Under the pieces are notes generated by a model. It was not told where the DNA came from and searched no databases. It saw only the letters and a program-made list of their open reading frames with translations. A DNA stretch of 64,000 bases from an uncultured Jannaschia sp. (GTDB lineage Bacteria > Pseudomonadota > Alphaproteobacteria > Rhodobacterales > Rhodobacteraceae): positions 1-64,000 of the forward strand of contig NZ_CANLTQ010000007.1 in assembly GCF_947494025.1 (NCBI RefSeq), read 5' to 3'. Shown here one piece after another: positions 26,144 to 35,631 of this stretch (within the stretch, counting starts at the first letter, position 1; each line of letters starts with the position of its first letter). The position numbers and the translations under genes are program-made.

Positions 26144-27825
26144 CCCCGCTCGACGAGACGTTCCCCCGCGCGCTGGACGCCTTGCTGTCCGGGGCGACGA
26201 CATTGTGGCTGTTCGAGGACGGGGCCACCCGCGCGGCGGCGGAGCGGAGCGCGGCAGAGGCCGGGCGCGCGGTCCGCATCCGCTCGGCCTACAAGACGCT
26301 GCTCCACGACGTGCTGGAGGACGGGGTGCTCGACGGGGCGCGGCGGGCGGTGATCCGGTATCCCGTCCTGCCGGGCGTGGCAGCCGACAGGTTCCGGCTG
26401 GAATGCTACCCGCTCCACGCTCTGGTGCCGGATTGCGAGATCGCGTTCGTGCCCGATCCGCAGGACGGCCCGGGCCTTCCCGTCTACACAGTGGAGACGG
26501 AGGACGCGCGCCACAGCGTGCCGGTCCCGGTGCGCCGGCGGGCGGGGGCGGACGGGCGGACGGTGCTCGGCGCCTGCGGCTGGGCCGCACGGGGCGACGA
26601 AGGCATGCCGCTCGAAACCGAATACGAGGCGATCTTCGAGCGAGCCTGCGCGGCGATGCGTGCGCTGCCGCCGGACCCGGCGGCGCCCGACGGCCCGTTC
26701 TTTCCGCGCCTCGATGTCGAGGTCACACTGCCAGTGGCGGACATGGTCCTGCCGGTCGGGCACGAGCGCATCTCGCTCGCGGAGGCGATGCACGAGGAAA
26801 TCTACTTCGCCGGGCTCGAGATATTCCGTCAGCGGCTGGGCCTGCCGCCGGGCGAGCGGAGCGTGCGCTGCGGCCAGATAGTCCCCCGCGTCGTCATCGG
26901 CGACGTGCCGCGCCTGCAGATGCGCCTGAACGCGCCGGAGATCGAGCCGCCCGCGCCGGCTTGCCCAGAGCCGCCCGACCTCGGCACGGTCTCCCATTGG
27001 CTGAGCCCGGCGGAGATCGCGGGCCATCTCGACCGGATCGGCGGCGTCCCCTTCGCAGGTCGCTCGCGACAGGGCCGGGCCATCCCGGGCCGGTTCGTGA
27101 AAGGCACGGGCCGCGCCGCGCTGGCGATCTCCGGCGGGCAGCATGCCAACGAGAGCACGGGCATCGTCGGCGCCCTGCGCGCCGCACGCGACCTCGCCGC
27201 CGAGGGCCGCGCGAGCTTCACCGTCACGCCGCTCGAGAACCCCGACGGCTACGCCGTGTTCCGCGCGCTTTGCCGCGACCGGCCGCACGACATGCATCAC
27301 GCCGCCCGCTACACGGCGAGCGGCGCCGATCTGGGACATGCCCGGGACTGTCCGGAACGGAACGTCCGCGACCGCGCGCGGGCGCATCTGTCGGCGGAGG
27401 TCCATCTGAATTTGCACGGCTACCCGAGTCACGAATGGACCCGCCCGCTTTCGGGCTACATCCCCGAGGGATTCGCGGGCTGGACGGTCCCGAAGGGCTT
27501 TTTCCTGATCCTGCGCCACGCGCCGGAGGCGGCGGCGCTCGGCCGATTGGTGCTCGACGCGGCGCTCGACGCGCTTGCCGCCTGCCCGGAAATCGCGGCG
27601 CAGAACCGCCGCATGTTGTCGCTCTACGACCGTTACGTCTCGGAACGTGCGTTCCGGGTCCATGCGGGCTGCGTCCCCTATGTGACCGGCGTCGAGGAAG
27701 GGGCGGACTATCCTGTGACGCTGATCACCGAGGCGCCCGACGAGACGGTCGACGGCGCGGCCTTCCGCCTCGCGCAGGCGGCCCATGCCCGGGTCGTCTC
27801 TGCCGTGGCAGCGGTGATCGGCTGA
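26140..27825 (+). CDS. M14-family zinc carboxypeptidase-like protein, cytoplasmic
   Basis: A 561-residue protein with a C-terminal M14 metallopeptidase domain. Zinc ligands are His335 and Glu338 in GGQHANESTG, and His426 in HLNLHGYPSHEW (His422 is nearby); Glu531 in TLITEAPDET is the likely catalytic glutamate. NPDGYAVF is also typical of the family. The first ~300 residues form an extra region of unknown function with few motifs. There is no signal peptide, so it should act on imported compounds. The start is GTG at 26140, overlapping the ATPase stop (GTGA). It is the last gene of the amide operon; removal of an end residue or acyl/amidine group before or after amidase action is possible but unproven. 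Confidence 0.85.
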   Translation: MTPLDETFPRALDALLSGATTLWLFEDGATRAAAERSAAEAGRAVRIRSAYKTLLHDVLEDGVLDGARRAVIRYPVLPGVAADRFRLECYPLHALVPDCEIAFVPDPQDGPGLPVYTVETEDARHSVPVPVRRRAGADGRTVLGACGWAARGDEGMPLETEYEAIFERACAAMRALPPDPAAPDGPFFPRLDVEVTLPVADMVLPVGHERISLAEAMHEEIYFAGLEIFRQRLGLPPGERSVRCGQIVPRVVIGDVPRLQMRLNAPEIEPPAPACPEPPDLGTVSHWLSPAEIAGHLDRIGGVPFAGRSRQGRAIPGRFVKGTGRAALAISGGQHANESTGIVGALRAARDLAAEGRASFTVTPLENPDGYAVFRALCRDRPHDMHHAARYTASGADLGHARDCPERNVRDRARAHLSAEVHLNLHGYPSHEWTRPLSGYIPEGFAGWTVPKGFFLILRHAPEAAALGRLVLDAALDALAACPEIAAQNRRMLSLYDRYVSERAFRVHAGCVPYVTGVEEGADYPVTLITEAPDETVDGAAFRLAQAAHARVVSAVAAVIG

Positions 27826-27956
27826 AGCGTCCGCGTGCGCTCCGACCCGGAGTTGCAGCAGGATAAAGCCGGGATCCCGCTCAAGAGGGCGGCGGGGACT
27901 GTCCGGCCCAGCGGAAAGGATGCGGGGCGGCGTATCGCGTCACGGCCGAACGCGAA

Positions 27957-27978
27957 GCCGGCGGCGTTGTCCGCCGGC
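27957..27978 (-). terminator. Hairpin terminator downstream of secG
   Basis: A perfect 8-bp stem GCCGGCGG/CCGCCGGC (27957-27964, 27971-27978) closes a 6-nt loop, 34 nt past the secG stop. There is no long T-run on either side, only TTCGCG on the minus strand, so it may work weakly in both directions between the convergent M14 gene and secG. Confidence 0.5.
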
Positions 27979-28011
27979 CGGAGATATCGATCCGCGCCTG
28001 CGGTCCTCGAC

Positions 28012-28359
28012 CTAGTCCGCGCGGGGCGGGACCAGCGGGGCGTCGCTCGCGGCCGGCGGCAGGAGATTCTCGGACGGCAACGACGGCGTCGCGTCTTCGG
28101 TCTCGGGCGGGGTCAGATCCACCACCGAGCCGCCCGTCGCGTTCGAGGCCGCGATGATCGTCAGCGCGATGGAGGTGGCAAGGAACGAGATGGCAAGCGC
28201 CCAGGTCAGCTTGGTCATCGCCGTCGCCGCCTGCCGGCCGCTCATCACGCCGCCGGAGCCGCCCATGCCGAGCCCGCCCCCTTCGGAACGCTGCAGCAGC
28301 ACGATGCCGATCAGGCACACCGCGAGGATCAGGTGGATGACGAGGACGACGTTTTCCAT
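28012..28359 (-). CDS. secG: Protein-export membrane protein SecG
   Basis: A 115-residue accessory subunit of the SecYEG translocon. Two membrane helices are visible (VVLVIHLILAVCLIGIVLL and LTWALAISFLATSIALTIIAA), separated by the conserved cytoplasmic loop LQRSEGGGLGMGGSGG. The C-terminal tail (from about residue 75) is Pro/Ala/acid-rich and disordered, as in other alphaproteobacteria. The gene is divergent from purA with a 135-bp spacer. Confidence 0.95.
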   Translation of the reverse strand: MENVVLVIHLILAVCLIGIVLLQRSEGGGLGMGGSGGVMSGRQAATAMTKLTWALAISFLATSIALTIIAASNATGGSVVDLTPPETEDATPSLPSENLLPPAASDAPLVPPRAD

Positions 28360-28494
28360 GCGGGGGCCGGCTCCGGTCTCTGGGTCGGCGGCTACCTATT
28401 GGGTCCGCGCCCGTGCCGCAAGTCCCGGAGGCTTCCCTCGCCGGGGACGCTGCGCTAGGGGGACGCGGCTTGAACGCGCGATGCGGGGAACCTG

Positions 28495-29787
<1,293 letters not shown>

Positions 29788-29796
29788 GTTCCCGGC

Positions 29797-30036
29797 ATGG
29801 CTCTCGCACACCGGACCCGAAAGCGCCTGTCGCTCCTGATCCTCGTGGTGGGACTGCCGCTCTACATCTTCGTGGTCGTGGGCGTGCTCGGCCTGATCTA
29901 CGACCGCTTCGGCCAGCCGCCGATCCTGCTGGAGCTGGCGATCTACGTCGTGCTGGGCGTGGCGGCGTTCCTGCCGCTCAAGCCCATCTTCCTCGGCACC
30001 AGCCGCGCGGATCCCGACGCGCCGCCGGAGGAGTGA
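29797..30036 (+). CDS. DUF2842 family small membrane protein
   Basis: A 79-residue protein with two membrane helices (LSLLILVVGLPLYIFVVVGVLGL and PILLELAIYVVLGVAAFLPL) and a basic N-terminus (HRTRKRL), matching the DUF2842 family of alphaproteobacteria, which has no known function. It begins 9 nt after purA and is likely in the same transcript. The 175-bp spacer that follows holds a CCGGCC-ATTC-GGCCGG hairpin at 30153-30168. Confidence 0.8.
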   Translation: MALAHRTRKRLSLLILVVGLPLYIFVVVGVLGLIYDRFGQPPILLELAIYVVLGVAAFLPLKPIFLGTSRADPDAPPEE

Positions 30037-30211
30037 CGTCCGGGCGGCGCGGACAGGGTCTCGTCCCACGCCCGGGCGGACGTCGCACGCGCCATCGGCC
30101 GCGACGGGGACGGGGACGGGTCAGGTTTTGCTGGAAGCGGGCAAAGGCCTTTCCGGCCATTCGGCCGGCGGGCGGGTCGCGTCCGGCGCCGTCGTCCCCC
30201 GACCCGCGACG

Positions 30212-31372
30212 TCAATCCTCGCTGCGTCCGCGCGGGTCTGTCGCCGCGTAAAGGCCGCGCGCGACCTTGACGATGCGGCCTTCGCGCAGGAGCGATCCGA
30301 AGGCGCGCAGGCCTTCCTCCCGCCCGATCTCCCCGAAGGCTTCCGCCGCGATATGCAGGAGACGGGGGCGCGAGAAGCGGTCCTGACCCAGCATCTCCGA
30401 CGCGAAGATCGCGGCGGCGGCGAGGATCTCGGGCAGCCTCGCCGCGCCGGTCTCCAGCGCGAAGCTCTCGAAGTCGAGCGGCTCGGACGGGTCCGGCCGA
30501 TCCCCCTCGATCCGCTGCCCCGACGCGAGGATGAGCGGGCTCGTGCCGTCCTCGCCGCCCGCGCGCGGCCGCACGTTGGAGGCGAGGTCGGCACGGTAGG
30601 CTCCGGTCTCGTCGTCCGGGCGGGACGGTGCCGTCGTGTCCGCCCGCTTTGCGGCGACGGCGGCCCTGAGATGCGAGATGCTGGCGTGGCGGCTTCTGGC
30701 GTCGTCCTCGGTCAGGCGGCTGTCCGTCGCGGCGAACAGGCGTTCCGCCTCCGGATCCCCGAGATCGGCCTTCGCTGAGCGGGAGGTCCGGGGGGGAGCC
30801 CCGGGCCGGTCGGTCGCCGGATCCGGCGGCGCGCCGACCTCGATCGTGTCGTCGGCTTCCGCGCGTTCCTCGTCGGCCTGCCAGAAATGCCAGGCGCCCT
30901 CGTCCCAGATCTCCTCCTCCCAGGCGTGGTCCCCGGCCTCGAGCGGGCCGTAGGGCAACTTCGCGTCGGCGACCGGCCCGGCGGGCGCCGGATCGGGGAT
31001 GTCGGCGTCCGACGGAGAATCCGGCTCGTCTTCGCGCGTCTCTGCTGCGGGGTCCGTCGGCGTGCCCGCGTCCGGCGGTTCGCCGTCCCCGGGAGGCGCC
31101 GGGTCCGCGACGGGCTCCGTGACGAGCCGTCCGGTCGCCCCGTGCGGCGCGGCCGGGGCCGGCGGGGACGGCGCGGCGCCGAAATGGCGGTCCTGCGCGG
31201 CGAGGTCGCGGAACTGCGCGGCGATCTCCGACAGCGCGCCGACCGGATCGTCGAAGCCCTCCAGCGTACAGGAAAAGGCCCCGTAGGACACGGTCAGCTT
31301 TTTCGTAGGCGGGGACATCTCTGCGGCCACTTCCTTCCCGGCGGGGAATCTGTGTTTCTCTCCCTTGGACAT
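30212..31372 (-). CDS. Uncharacterised protein with conserved ends and a disordered middle
   Basis: A 386-residue cytosolic protein of unknown function. Residues 22-60 (KKLTVSYGAFSCTLEGFDDP then FRDLAAQDRHFGA) form a compact conserved-looking N-terminal module; residues about 65-290 are rich in Asp, Glu, Ala and Pro with no fold visible; residues 297-386 (LPEILAAAAIFASEMLGQDRF, then EAFGEIGREEGLRAFGSLLREGRIVKV) look like a folded helical or winged-helix-like domain. An internal ATG at 31318 could be the true start; it would begin just before the conserved module. The layout (two domains joined by an acidic linker) suggests a tether or adaptor. No homologue name is offered. Confidence 0.75.
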   Translation of the reverse strand: MSKGEKHRFPAGKEVAAEMSPPTKKLTVSYGAFSCTLEGFDDPVGALSEIAAQFRDLAAQDRHFGAAPSPPAPAAPHGATGRLVTEPVADPAPPGDGEPPDAGTPTDPAAETREDEPDSPSDADIPDPAPAGPVADAKLPYGPLEAGDHAWEEEIWDEGAWHFWQADEERAEADDTIEVGAPPDPATDRPGAPPRTSRSAKADLGDPEAERLFAATDSRLTEDDARSRHASISHLRAAVAAKRADTTAPSRPDDETGAYRADLASNVRPRAGGEDGTSPLILASGQRIEGDRPDPSEPLDFESFALETGAARLPEILAAAAIFASEMLGQDRFSRPRLLHIAAEAFGEIGREEGLRAFGSLLREGRIVKVARGLYAATDPRGRSED

Positions 31373-31387
31373 GAACCGGGGAATTCA

Positions 31388-31419
31388 GTCAAATGGCGTC
31401 CCCTTCGGGGCCATTTGAC
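31388..31419. promoter_or_regulatory. Long perfect hairpin between divergent genes
   Basis: The 9-bp arms GTCAAATGG (31388-31396) and CCATTTGAC (31411-31419) enclose a second 4-bp CCCC/GGGG stem with a TTC loop, with only CGT unpaired. It lies in the spacer between the divergent uncharacterised gene (start 31372) and thiamine pyrophosphokinase. Each arm carries a TTGAC -35-like hexamer facing outward, so it may be a shared operator/promoter; an RNA hairpin in a 5' leader is the alternative. Confidence 0.5.
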
Positions 31420-31478
31420 GATGACGAGGCCAGATTTTGACACGATCCGAGCGCGAGGGGGACATGGAGGCGGGGGCG

Positions 31479-32129
31479 ATGACGACCTTCGTGGGCGGCG
31501 CGCCCGTCGAGGCCGCGACGCTTCGCGCCGCGCTCGCCCGGGCGCCGCGGCTCGTCGCGGTCGACGGGGGCGCGGACATGCTGCGCGCCGCGGGCCTCGT
31601 GCCCGAGGCGGTGATCGGCGATCTCGATTCGATCTCGCCCGCCGCGCGCGACCACTTCGCCGACCGGCTCCGGCACGTCGCGGAGCAGGACAGCACCGAT
31701 TTCGCCAAGGCGGTACGCAGCTTTCCCGGCCCGGCCATCGCCGTCGGCTTCCTCGGTGCCCGGGTCGACCACTTCCTCGCCTGCCTGACGGAACTGGCGC
31801 GGAGCGGAACCGATTGCGTCCTGCTGGGCGAAATGGATTGCGTCTGCATCGCCCCGCCCGAGGCGGTGCTGGACCTCGCCCCCGGCACGCGCGTCTCGCT
31901 CTGGCCGCTGGAGCCGGCGACGGGGCGCAGCGCCGGGCTCGAATGGCCCATCGACGGTCTCGGCCTCGCACCGGCCGTCCGCGCGGGCACGTCGAACCGG
32001 GCTACCGGGCGCGTCACGCTGTCGCTTTCGGGCGGGCCGGTGGCGCTGATCCTGCCGGCGGAGGCGCTCGACGCGATGCTCGCGGCGCGGAAAATGGGGC
32101 CTCGCGGCGCGGCACCCCCCTCGCTATAA
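31479..32129 (+). CDS. Thiamine pyrophosphokinase
   Basis: A 216-residue enzyme transferring pyrophosphate from ATP to thiamine, giving thiamine diphosphate, the cofactor needed by transketolase-type enzymes (for example the phosphoketolase in this window). Signatures are LVAVDGGADMLRAAGLVPEAVIGDLDSI, EQDSTDFAKAV and FLGARVDHFLACL. The chosen ATG at 31479 has GGAGG 8 nt upstream; an ATG 15 nt earlier (31464) is possible. It is followed by rpiA after 39 nt. Confidence 0.88.
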   Translation: MTTFVGGAPVEAATLRAALARAPRLVAVDGGADMLRAAGLVPEAVIGDLDSISPAARDHFADRLRHVAEQDSTDFAKAVRSFPGPAIAVGFLGARVDHFLACLTELARSGTDCVLLGEMDCVCIAPPEAVLDLAPGTRVSLWPLEPATGRSAGLEWPIDGLGLAPAVRAGTSNRATGRVTLSLSGGPVALILPAEALDAMLAARKMGPRGAAPPSL

Positions 32130-32168
32130 GGCTGTCGGACAGAACCCGGACAGACCAAGGAGCCGCGC

Positions 32169-32948
32169 ATGCCAGCCGATCTCGATCCGTCCGACATGGC
32201 AAAGGCCGTCGCCGCGCGCCGCGCGCTCGACTACGTGCAGGACGGCATGCGGATCGGACTCGGCACCGGCTCCACGGCCAACTTCATGATTCGCGGGCTG
32301 GGCGAGATGATCCGCCGCGACGGGCTGCGGGTGACAGGCGTGCCGACCTCCGGGCGGACGGCGAAGCTCGCGGCGGAATGCGGCGTTCCGCTCGCCACGC
32401 TGGACGAGCTGCGCTGGCTCGACCTGACCATCGACGGCGCCGACGAGTTCGACGGCGACCTGCATCTTATCAAGGGCGGCGGCGGTGCGCTGCTGCAGGA
32501 AAAGATCGTGGCCACCGCGTCGGACATGATGGTCGTCATCGCCGACGCGGCCAAGAAGGTGGAGCATCTGGGCGGCTTTCCACTGCCGGTGGAGGTCATC
32601 CCGTTCGGCTGGCAGACCACGAAGGGCCTGATCGAGGAGAGCCTGATCGGCGCCGACGTGAACGGCCGGACCGTCACCCTCCGGCAGGGCGACGACGCGC
32701 CGTTCCGCACCGACGAGGGGAACCTGATCCTCGATTTGCACCTGCGGCGGATCGGCAACCCCAACCAGCTCGCGCTGGTCCTCAACCAGATCCCCGGGGT
32801 GGTGGAGAACGGCCTGTTCCTCGACATCTGCGACGTGGTCGTGATCGGTGCCGCCGACGGCACGATCGAGCTGCATGACAGCCTCGCCGGCACGATCCTG
32901 CGGGACCGCATCGACCTTGCGCAGGACGACAACATCTTCCGCGACTAG
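32169..32948 (+). CDS. rpiA: Ribose-5-phosphate isomerase A
   Basis: A 259-residue isomerase interconverting ribose 5-phosphate and ribulose 5-phosphate in the pentose phosphate pathway. Conserved blocks are GLGTGSTANFMI, TIDGADEFD, LIKGGGGALLQEKI and the C-terminal GVVENGLFLDICDVVVIG. ATG at 32169 follows AAGGAGC. It lies between thiamine pyrophosphokinase and glutathione reductase on the same strand; the 49-bp gap to gor suggests one transcript. Confidence 0.97.
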   Translation: MPADLDPSDMAKAVAARRALDYVQDGMRIGLGTGSTANFMIRGLGEMIRRDGLRVTGVPTSGRTAKLAAECGVPLATLDELRWLDLTIDGADEFDGDLHLIKGGGGALLQEKIVATASDMMVVIADAAKKVEHLGGFPLPVEVIPFGWQTTKGLIEESLIGADVNGRTVTLRQGDDAPFRTDEGNLILDLHLRRIGNPNQLALVLNQIPGVVENGLFLDICDVVVIGAADGTIELHDSLAGTILRDRIDLAQDDNIFRD

Positions 32949-32997
32949 ACGGCCCGTGCGCCGCCGGCCCGGGCCCCGATCCGCGAAAGGATTGCTC

Positions 32998-34356
32998 ATG
33001 GATTTCGACTACGACCTCTTCGTCATCGGCGGCGGCTCCGGCGGGGTCCGCGCGGCCCGGCTGACGGCGCAGGACGGCCACCGCGTCGGGCTCGCCGAGT
33101 CGAGCCGGATGGGGGGCACCTGCGTGATCCGGGGCTGCGTGCCCAAGAAGCTCATGGTCTATGCCAGCGAATATCCGGAGGCGATCGCCCTGGCGCGCGA
33201 ATACGGCTGGGACGCCAGCTCCGGCGCGTTCGACTGGATGCGGTTCCGCGACGGACTGCACGCGGAGCTCGATCGGCTCGAGGGGGTCTACCGCCGCAAT
33301 CTCGACGCCGCCGGAGTGGAGATCTTCGACCAGCGCGCCGTGCTCGACGACCCGCATACGGTGCGGCTCGCCGACGGCACGACGAAGACCGCGCGGCACA
33401 TCCTCGTCGCGACCGGCGGGCGACCCTACCGGCCGGAGATGACGAATGCCGACGCGGGTATCGTGTCTGACGACGTGTTCCATCTGGACGCGGTGCCGCA
33501 GAAGATGCTGGTCGTCGGAGCCGGCTATATCGGCTGCGAGTTCGCCTGCATTTTCCACGGGCTCGGCGCCGAGGTCAGCATGTTCGTCCGCGGCGCGCAG
33601 ATCCTGCGCGGCTTCGACGAGGAGGCGCGCGGCCATGTCGCCGACGCCATGCAGCAGCGCGGCATCCGCATCCATACGGGATGCGCGCCCATGCAGGTCG
33701 AGCGGCGCGACGGCCGCATCCACGTGAAGGGGTCGAACGGGCACGAGGAGGCGTTCGATTGCCTGCTCTGGGCCACGGGCCGGCGCCCCAACACGGAAGG
33801 GATGGGGCTCGAGGCGCTCGGCGTGGGGATCGACCGCAAGGGCACGGTCGCCGTGGACGAATACGGCCAGACCGCCGTGCCCTCGATCTTCGCTCTGGGC
33901 GACGCGATCGGTCGGATGGAACTGACGCCCGTGGCGATCCGCGAGGCGGCGGCGTTCCACAGGACCGTGTTCCGCGGCGAGAAGACGGCGATGGATTACG
34001 ACCTCGTCGCCACCGCCACCTTCACCCAGCCCGAGATGGGCAGCGTCGGCATGACGGAGGAGGAGGCCGAGGCGGCGGAGCCGACGCTGGTCTACGCCAC
34101 ATCCTTCAGGCCCATGCAGCAGGCCTTCGCGGGCGGAGAGGAGCGCGTCCTCTTCAAGCTCCTCGTCAGTCGGGATACGGACCGGATCCTCGGGGCCCAT
34201 ATCGTCGGGCCGCAGGCGGGCGAGATGATCCAGATCGTCGCGATCGCGCTCAAGATGGGGGCGACCAAGGCCGACTTCGACCGGACCTGCGCGGTGCACC
34301 CGACGATGGCCGAGGAGATGGTGACCATGCGCGAGCCCGTCCGCACATTGTCTTGA
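32998..34356 (+). CDS. gor: Glutathione-disulfide reductase
   Basis: A 452-residue flavoprotein that reduces oxidised glutathione with NADPH. It has the FAD motif FVIGGGSGGVRAAR, the redox disulfide GGTCVIRGCVPKK, the NADPH-binding GAGYIGCEFACIFHGLGAEV followed by an arginine-containing loop FVRGAQILRGFD, and the C-terminal active-site His-Glu in CAVHPTMAEE. Start ATG at 32998 with AAAGGA upstream. The sequence VIRG between the cysteines is of the plant/alphaproteobacterial type. Confidence 0.95.
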   Translation: MDFDYDLFVIGGGSGGVRAARLTAQDGHRVGLAESSRMGGTCVIRGCVPKKLMVYASEYPEAIALAREYGWDASSGAFDWMRFRDGLHAELDRLEGVYRRNLDAAGVEIFDQRAVLDDPHTVRLADGTTKTARHILVATGGRPYRPEMTNADAGIVSDDVFHLDAVPQKMLVVGAGYIGCEFACIFHGLGAEVSMFVRGAQILRGFDEEARGHVADAMQQRGIRIHTGCAPMQVERRDGRIHVKGSNGHEEAFDCLLWATGRRPNTEGMGLEALGVGIDRKGTVAVDEYGQTAVPSIFALGDAIGRMELTPVAIREAAAFHRTVFRGEKTAMDYDLVATATFTQPEMGSVGMTEEEAEAAEPTLVYATSFRPMQQAFAGGEERVLFKLLVSRDTDRILGAHIVGPQAGEMIQIVAIALKMGATKADFDRTCAVHPTMAEEMVTMREPVRTLS

Positions 34357-34473
34357 GGTTCTGCGGCCAGCCCGCACACTTTCTTGAATCGGGGTGGCCA
34401 AGGCCCGATCTAGCGTGGAGAAGCACCGCGGACGCGAAATACGCGGAACAACGATCTGAGAGGGACGATCCTG

Positions 34474-35631
34474 ATGGCAGGTAGCGGAGGCCCCTGGGGC
34501 GGTGGCGGCAATTCGGGCGGAGGCGACAATCGGCCGCCGGAACGTCCGAACGGCGGGCGGAGGTCCCCGGGCCGCGGGTCGCAAGGCGTTCCCGAGATGG
34601 ACCAGCTCTTGAAGAAGGGCCAGGACCAGCTCCGCGTCCTGATGGGCGGGCGCGGCAACGGGCCGAACAAATCGGGCGGGCCGGGTGGCGGCCTGCCGAT
34701 CAACCGCGCGACCATCGGCATCGGGATCGCGATCCTCGTAGTGATCTGGCTGGTCCTGTCGGTCTATCGCGTCCAGCCCGATCAGCGCTCGGTCGAGCTG
34801 TTCCTGGGCGATTTCTCCGGCATCGGTGAGCCGGGCCTGAACTTCGCGCCCTGGCCCGTGGTGACGAAGGAGGTGCTTTCGGTCACGGCCGAACGCACGG
34901 TCGCCATCGGCGAGAATCGCGGCGACCGGGCCGAGCAGGGCCTGATGCTGACGGGCGACGAGAACATCGTCGACATCGACTTCGAGGTGGTCTGGAACAT
35001 CAACGACCCGGCCGAATACCTCTTCAACCTTCGCGACCCCGAGCAGACGATCCGCGCGGTGAGCGAATCCGCCATGCGCGAGATCGTGGCGCAGTCGCAG
35101 CTGGCGCCGATCCTCAACCGCGACCGCGGCGTCATCGCGGACCGTCTGCGCGAGCTCATCCAGTCGACGCTCGACAGCTACAATTCCGGCGTCCAGATCC
35201 TCCGTGTGAACTTCAACCGCGCCGACCCGCCCGAGCAGGTGATCGACGCCTTCCGCGAGGTGCAGGCCGCCGAGCAGCAGCGCGAGCGGCTCCAGTCGGA
35301 GGCCGACCGCTACGCCAACCAGGTGCTTGCCGGGGCGCGCGGCGAGGCGGCACAGCTTCTCGAGGAGGCGGAGGGCTACCGCGCCCGCGTCGTCAACGAG
35401 GCCGAGGGTGAGGCGAGCCGCTTCACCGCAGTTCTGCAGGAATACGTCAACGCGCCCGAAGTGACGCGCAAGCGCCTCTATCTCGAGACGATGGAGCAGG
35501 TGCTGGGCGACGTCGACAAGATCATCGTCGACGGCGGCGTCACCGGCGGCGCCGGGGGGCAGGGCGTCGTGCCCTACCTGCCGCTCAACGAACTGCGCGG
35601 TGGCCGCACCACCCAAGGAGGAACGAACTGA
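34474..35631 (+). CDS. hflK: FtsH protease modulator HflK
   Basis: A 385-residue inner-membrane SPFH/prohibitin protein that forms a cage with HflC around the AAA protease FtsH. The N-terminus is Gly/Pro/Asn-rich and disordered (MAGSGGPWGGGGNSGGG), followed by one membrane helix (about 79-98, IGIAILVVIWLVLSVYRV) and the SPFH domain (YRVQPDQRSVELFLGDF, NINDPAEYLFNLRDPEQTIR). A coiled coil EQQRERLQSEADRYANQVLAGARGEA comes next. It overlaps hflC by one base (TGATG). Confidence 0.95.
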   Translation: MAGSGGPWGGGGNSGGGDNRPPERPNGGRRSPGRGSQGVPEMDQLLKKGQDQLRVLMGGRGNGPNKSGGPGGGLPINRATIGIGIAILVVIWLVLSVYRVQPDQRSVELFLGDFSGIGEPGLNFAPWPVVTKEVLSVTAERTVAIGENRGDRAEQGLMLTGDENIVDIDFEVVWNINDPAEYLFNLRDPEQTIRAVSESAMREIVAQSQLAPILNRDRGVIADRLRELIQSTLDSYNSGVQILRVNFNRADPPEQVIDAFREVQAAEQQRERLQSEADRYANQVLAGARGEAAQLLEEAEGYRARVVNEAEGEASRFTAVLQEYVNAPEVTRKRLYLETMEQVLGDVDKIIVDGGVTGGAGGQGVVPYLPLNELRGGRTTQGGTN

